A stretch of DNA of 64,000 nt from positions 62,001 to 126,000 of the forward strand of contig NZ_QFXK01000027.1 in assembly GCF_003261635.1 (NCBI RefSeq), written 5' to 3'. This document shows, in pieces, positions 60,468-64,000 of this stretch (the stretch's first letter is position 1; each line of letters begins with the position of its first letter). The position numbers and the translations under genes are program-made. The stretch comes from Kribbella monticola. Its GTDB lineage: Bacteria; Actinomycetota; Actinomycetes; Propionibacteriales; Kribbellaceae. The notes beneath the pieces were generated by a model. That model did not search any database. It was not told the origin of the DNA and was given only the letters and a program-made list of their open reading frames with translations.

Positions 60468-61715
60468 GTGCTGAGTAGTACGGTGCGGAAACACGGCCTG
60501 GCCGTGGCTGGGGTATGCATGATGCTGCTGATCGGCACGGCTTGCAGTGACACCAAGTCGGCTGATTCGCCGCCCGCAGGTGGCTCGAAGAGTAGCTCCA
60601 CGCCCGGCGCCTCGACTACTCCCGGTGACGACAGCAGCAAGCCTGCCGACGACCCGGCCGCCGCGAACATCAAGATCGTCCCGGCGAAGGGCGCTTCCGC
60701 CGTACGGCCGGACAAGCCTGTGACCGTCACCACCACGGCCGGCACCATCCAGGACGTCACCCTCAAGGACGACGACGGCGACAAGGTCTCCGGCACCTTC
60801 AACTCCGAGAAGTCGCAGTGGACGTCCGAGGAAGGCCTCAAGCCCGGCGCGACGTACACGGTCTCCGGGACGGCGCAGGGCACCGACGGCAAGAGCATCG
60901 AGATCGACTCCACCTTCACGACGCTGTCCGCGGGCAGCAGCCTGAAAGCCTCGGTCGCCCCGCTGAACGGTGAGACCGTCGGCGTCGCGATGCCGATCCA
61001 GATCTTCTGGAACCGCTCGGTCACCGACAAGGCTGCCGTCGAGAAGCGGCTCAAGGTCACCACGTCGGTCCCGGTCGAGGGCACCTGGCACTGGATGAAC
61101 AGCAAGCAGGTGAACTACCGCCCGAAGGTCTACTGGCCGGCCGGTACCAAGGTCACCGTCGACGTGAACACCCAGGGCGTCAACGCCGGCGGCAACGTCT
61201 GGGGCTCCTCGAGCCGCAAGATCAGCTTCACGATCGGCAAGTCGGTCGTGTCCCACGTCGACGTCAAGAAGCACCAGATGACCGTCACGATCGACGGCAA
61301 GCTGGCCCGGACCATCCCGATCACCGCGGGCAAGGACGGGTTCACCACCCGCTCCGGCGTGAAGGTCATCATGGAGAAGTACCGGACCAAGCGGATGGAC
61401 GCCCGGACCATCGGCATCAAGCCCGGTGACCCGAACTACTACGACATCCACGACGTCCAGTGGGCCCAGCGCGTCACCAGCTCGGGCGAGTTCGTCCACG
61501 GCGCCCCCTGGTCCTCCGGCAGCCAGGGCAGCGCCAACGTCAGCCACGGCTGCGTCGGCATGAGCCTCAAGGACGCCCAGTGGTACTTCGGCCAGACGCT
61601 GCGGGGCGACCCCGTCATCGTCACCGGCACCGCCCGCCCAATGGAGACCGGCAACGGCTGGACCGACTGGAACCAGTCCTACAGCTCCTACAAGGCAGGC
61701 TCCGCCCTCGCCTGA
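60468..61715 (+). CDS. L,D-transpeptidase lipoprotein (LppS/LdtMt2-like)
   Basis: 415 residues from GTG at 60468 (AGGGGAG upstream). Lipobox region LLIGTACSD anchors it to the outer face of the membrane. A Ser/Pro/Asp-rich linker is followed by two Ig-like domains (about 65-160 and 160-255) and a YkuD catalytic domain with FVHGAPWS and the active-site Cys in VSHGCVGMS (about residue 362). C-terminal NGWTDWNQSY matches mycobacterial-type Ldts. It forms 3-3 peptidoglycan cross-links or attaches proteins to stem peptides. Stand-alone gene after the oxidase operon. Confidence 0.93.
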   Translation: MLSSTVRKHGLAVAGVCMMLLIGTACSDTKSADSPPAGGSKSSSTPGASTTPGDDSSKPADDPAAANIKIVPAKGASAVRPDKPVTVTTTAGTIQDVTLKDDDGDKVSGTFNSEKSQWTSEEGLKPGATYTVSGTAQGTDGKSIEIDSTFTTLSAGSSLKASVAPLNGETVGVAMPIQIFWNRSVTDKAAVEKRLKVTTSVPVEGTWHWMNSKQVNYRPKVYWPAGTKVTVDVNTQGVNAGGNVWGSSSRKISFTIGKSVVSHVDVKKHQMTVTIDGKLARTIPITAGKDGFTTRSGVKVIMEKYRTKRMDARTIGIKPGDPNYYDIHDVQWAQRVTSSGEFVHGAPWSSGSQGSANVSHGCVGMSLKDAQWYFGQTLRGDPVIVTGTARPMETGNGWTDWNQSYSSYKAGSALA

Positions 61716-61800
61716 CGCCTCGGGACCCGGCTGGCGACCTCCCCGCCTCGGGACCCGGCCGGCGGGCTCCCGCCGGCCCGGGTTGCTGGGGTCGTACCGC

Positions 61801-61886
61801 CAGCCAGGCAGTGCCTCGCGTCCTGGTCCCCTGCGTCGTCCGGCCAAGCGTGGCGCCAGGCGAAGCCGCGCACCACTGCCTGGCTG
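61801..61886. other. 13-bp inverted repeat spanning the Ldt-to-ABC-exporter gap
   Basis: CAGCCAGGCAGTG (61801-61813) and its exact complement (61874-61886) lie 60 bases apart. With duplicated CCTCGGGACCCGG just upstream, they could form a long-range stem ending Ldt transcription or shaping the exporter leader. Confidence 0.4.
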
Positions 61887-61919
61887 GGCGAACGCCCTAT
61901 CCGGTAGGCTGAACCTCCT

Positions 61920-61935
61920 TGTGAATGCAATCACA
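61920..61935. promoter_or_regulatory. CRP-type palindrome before the ABC exporter
   Basis: TGTGA-ATGCAA-TCACA is an exact TGTGA-N6-TCACA, the consensus of Crp-family regulators, extended to TTGTGA/TCACAA. It lies 17 bases before the ATG at 61953, and a possible -10 TAGGCT sits at 61905-61910, so binding downstream of the promoter would repress. Some other dimeric regulators use similar sites. Confidence 0.55.
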
Positions 61936-61952
61936 AACCGGAGGGCTGCAGG

Positions 61953-63752
61953 ATGGTGGCTGTACGGCGGTGGTTGGACCGGATGCCGGAGACCTGGGTC
62001 CCGCCCGCGGCAGCTGATCTGACGAGCTCGTATCGCTTCCTCTTCTGGCTGACCCGGTCGCAGTCGAGGCGGGTCGCCGTGGGGGCGGCGTTGGGCACCT
62101 GCTGGACGGTTGGCCTCGCAGTACCGCCCTGGGTGCTGTCTCGTGCGGTGGACGAGGGCCTCGTCGCCCGTGACACGTCCGCTCTCATCGCCTGGGCTCT
62201 CGTACTGCTCCTGGTCGGTGTGCTGAACGCCCTGCTGGGCATCAGCCGGCATCGCACAATGACCAAAATCCGAATGGACGCGTCGTTCCGGACGGTCCGG
62301 GCCACGGTGTGGCACACCTCCCGCCTGGGCGCCTCCCTGGCGCGCCGGGTCAGCGCCGGCGAGGTGGTGACCGTCGGCATCGCTGACGCCCAGACCGTCG
62401 CGCAAGCATTGACGGTGACGGGCCCTGGCGTCGGCGCGGTGATCGCGTACGCCGTCGTGGCCGTCGTGCTGTTCACCATTTCGCCGCTGCTGGCCGCAGT
62501 GGTTCTCGCCGGCGTTCCGCTGCTTGCTGTCGCTGTCGGCCCGTTCCTGCGACGCATCCAGCACACCGGCACGGAGTACAGGTTCCAGCAAGGGCGGCTG
62601 ACGACACGGCTGGTCGACGTACTGGCCGGGCTTCGTGTGCTCAACGGGCTCGGCGGGAAGACGTTTGTGGCCGAACGGTATGAACGGCAGTCACAGGGGC
62701 TCGTGGGTCGCGGCTACCGTGTCGCCGGACCGTCGAGTTGGGTGGGTGCCTTGTCGACCGGGTTGCCGGCCCTCTTCCTGGCCGCCGTCGTCTGGTTGTC
62801 GGCGAGGATGGCTGCTGCGGGCGACATCACCATCGGAGACCTCGTCGCGGTCTACGGCTACGTGGCTGTGCTCGCCGTTCCGGTGGCTTTCTTCATCGAA
62901 GGCAGCGGCGACATTGCTCGTGCCCGGGTCGCTGGGCAGCGAATCATCGATCTGCTGAACCTGCCGGTACCGCGCCGCCACGACCACTCTGCGGTCGCGA
63001 TCCCGCCCGGCTGTGGTCCGCTGGCTGACCCGGCGTCCGGCGTGGTCATTCGTCCCGGCAGCTTCACCGCATTGGTAGCTGCCCGGCCGGCCGAGGCGGT
63101 CACGGTGATCGAGCGACTCGGACACCTGACCATCGACCCCCAGGCCGGTGCCCAGGCGGGTGCCCAGGCCGGTGCTCAGGCCGGTGTGACCTGGGCAGGG
63201 GTGCCGGTGGCGGATGTCGCCGACGAAGAATTCAGGCAGCGATTGGTTGTCGCTGACAACCATGCCGAGGTCTTCGCCGGTACGGCGCGGGAGATCGTCG
63301 CTGGACGTCTCGATGCTGACGACGACCGGATCCGTACTGCGCTGTACACCGCCGTGGCCGAGGACGTCGTGGAAGCGCTGGCCGGTGGTCTGGACGGGGT
63401 GATCGCCGCCGGCGCAAGCGACCTCTCTGGTGGCCAACGGCAACGTCTCCAGCTCGCACGTGCGGTGTACGCCGCCCCCGATGTCCTGCTGGCCATCGAT
63501 CCGACCTCGGCGGTCGACGCCACCACCGAAGCCGCCATGATCGATCGACTCCAGGAAGCCCGGCGGGGTAGGACCACTGTCATCACAACAGCGTCCCCAC
63601 TCGTGCTCGACCGTGCCGACGAGGTCATCCTCCTGGTCGACGGTCACGCCGCATCGGTCGGTACGCACGCTGACCTTCTGCGCAACGATTCCTGCTATCG
63701 CGAGCTGGTGTCTCGCACTCAGAACGATGGTGAGCAGGTGGCCGATGAATAG
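61953..63752 (+). CDS. ABC exporter half-transporter with degenerate nucleotide-binding domain
   Basis: 599 residues, ATG at 61953 with GGAGGG upstream. Membrane domain with six helices (about 40-330), then an ABC domain. The signature DLSGGQRQRLQLARAV (about 490) is intact. Where Walker A should be (about 367-386) the protein reads FTALVAARPAEAVTV, with no GxxGxGKST. Walker B reads VLLAIDPTSAVD, with Ile and Asp replacing the usual Asp and Glu, and the switch His region reads VITTASPL. A fourfold AQAG repeat sits at 396-411. The frame is intact, so this is probably the ATP-non-hydrolysing partner of a heterodimer with the next gene. Confidence 0.85.
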   Translation: MVAVRRWLDRMPETWVPPAAADLTSSYRFLFWLTRSQSRRVAVGAALGTCWTVGLAVPPWVLSRAVDEGLVARDTSALIAWALVLLLVGVLNALLGISRHRTMTKIRMDASFRTVRATVWHTSRLGASLARRVSAGEVVTVGIADAQTVAQALTVTGPGVGAVIAYAVVAVVLFTISPLLAAVVLAGVPLLAVAVGPFLRRIQHTGTEYRFQQGRLTTRLVDVLAGLRVLNGLGGKTFVAERYERQSQGLVGRGYRVAGPSSWVGALSTGLPALFLAAVVWLSARMAAAGDITIGDLVAVYGYVAVLAVPVAFFIEGSGDIARARVAGQRIIDLLNLPVPRRHDHSAVAIPPGCGPLADPASGVVIRPGSFTALVAARPAEAVTVIERLGHLTIDPQAGAQAGAQAGAQAGVTWAGVPVADVADEEFRQRLVVADNHAEVFAGTAREIVAGRLDADDDRIRTALYTAVAEDVVEALAGGLDGVIAAGASDLSGGQRQRLQLARAVYAAPDVLLAIDPTSAVDATTEAAMIDRLQEARRGRTTVITTASPLVLDRADEVILLVDGHAASVGTHADLLRNDSCYRELVSRTQNDGEQVADE

Positions 63753-64000
63753 ACAGCTGCCGATCGCAGGACCAGCCGAGGTCCGTGCTGCCGCCGTACG
63801 AGATCTGCGGGCGGACCGCGGTGCGGTCGCCGGGCTCATCCTCGTCAATGGGCTGGCCTCGGCAGCAGGGCTGGTCGGTCCGTGGCTGCTGGGCCGAATC
63901 ATCGACACGATCCAAACCAGGTCCGGATCCGGTGACGTACTCAGCACGGTGGACCGGCTGGCGTTCGGCGCGCTGGTGTTCACCATCGTGCAGACGGTCT
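63745..64000 (+). CDS. ABC exporter half-transporter, partner subunit (3' end outside window)
   Basis: ATG at 63745 overlaps the previous stop by 8 bases (ATGAATAG), so the two subunits are coupled. About 85 residues are visible: a basic start and then a first membrane helix (AVAGLILVNGLASAAGLVGP), matching the permease part of a second half-transporter. Its nucleotide-binding domain, expected to hold the functional Walker motifs, lies outside the window. Confidence 0.75.
   Translation, partial: MNRQLPIAGPAEVRAAAVRDLRADRGAVAGLILVNGLASAAGLVGPWLLGRIIDTIQTRSGSGDVLSTVDRLAFGALVFTIVQTV

Overview
The window is 64 kb of very GC-rich, densely packed DNA with GTG/TTG starts, many 4-base ATGA/GTGA stop-start overlaps and several apparently leaderless genes. 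Gene content (ctaC-ctaD-ctaF cytochrome oxidase, a TipA-like regulator, an LppS-type L,D-transpeptidase, secreted PKD proteins, a cysteine desulfurase/TusA pair) points to a soil actinomycete. A Kribbella-like member of the Propionibacteriales is my impression, not something shown here. No rRNA, tRNA, CRISPR array, insertion sequence or prophage was seen.

Region 1 (1-22.1 kb) looks like a cell-surface polymer locus. A minus-strand operon, chained by ATGA overlaps, encodes an O-antigen-ligase/polymerase-like membrane protein, an APH-fold kinase, a PAPS-type sulfotransferase and a Wzz-like chain-length protein (cut by the window edge). Facing away on the plus strand are four tandem paralogous secreted proteins of about 940-1200 residues. 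They share a propeller-like region, a second beta module, one to three PKD domains and a common C-terminal domain; the second copy has a malectin-like insert. A LamG-like lipoprotein follows. A converging minus-strand operon encodes an APS kinase, a TauE/SafE transporter and a TagF-like glycerophosphotransferase. APS kinase makes the sulfate donor that the sulfotransferase would use, so I read the locus as one for a sulfated, possibly phosphoglycerol-bearing surface polymer plus proteins that may bind it.

Region 2 (22.1-30 kb) starts with a 505-bp tandem-repeat array of short hairpins and a small unknown gene. A hexuronate catabolism cluster follows: uxaC diverging from a LacI regulator, a PfkB sugar-kinase remnant and a fructuronate reductase/mannitol dehydrogenase. 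Twin TGCAA-N4-TTGCA operators lie in the divergent promoter region. A 102-bp tandem-repeat array separates this from a glycosyltransferase.

Region 3 (30-48.2 kb) holds housekeeping and small metabolic or regulatory units: nadA, an FAD oxidoreductase, a Nudix hydrolase, glycerate kinase, an ErpA-like protein, an MFS exporter with a divergent TetR regulator and a triple palindromic operator, a MerR/GyrI regulator, an amidase, a GNAT, a D-lactate/glycolate dehydrogenase-like flavo-iron-sulfur protein, an M20 peptidase, a TipA-like MerR regulator with its own 19-bp-spacer promoter, an epimerase, a serine beta-lactamase-family hydrolase and a diacylglycerol-kinase-like lipid kinase.

Region 4 (48.2-64 kb) has a giant secreted alpha-amylase/pullulanase fusion, a sirtuin, a GNAT, the TusA and cysteine desulfurase pair, and divergently the cytochrome c oxidase genes ctaC-ctaD-ctaF. 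An L,D-transpeptidase lipoprotein follows, then a two-gene ABC exporter whose first half has lost its Walker A motif and is preceded by a CRP-type palindrome.
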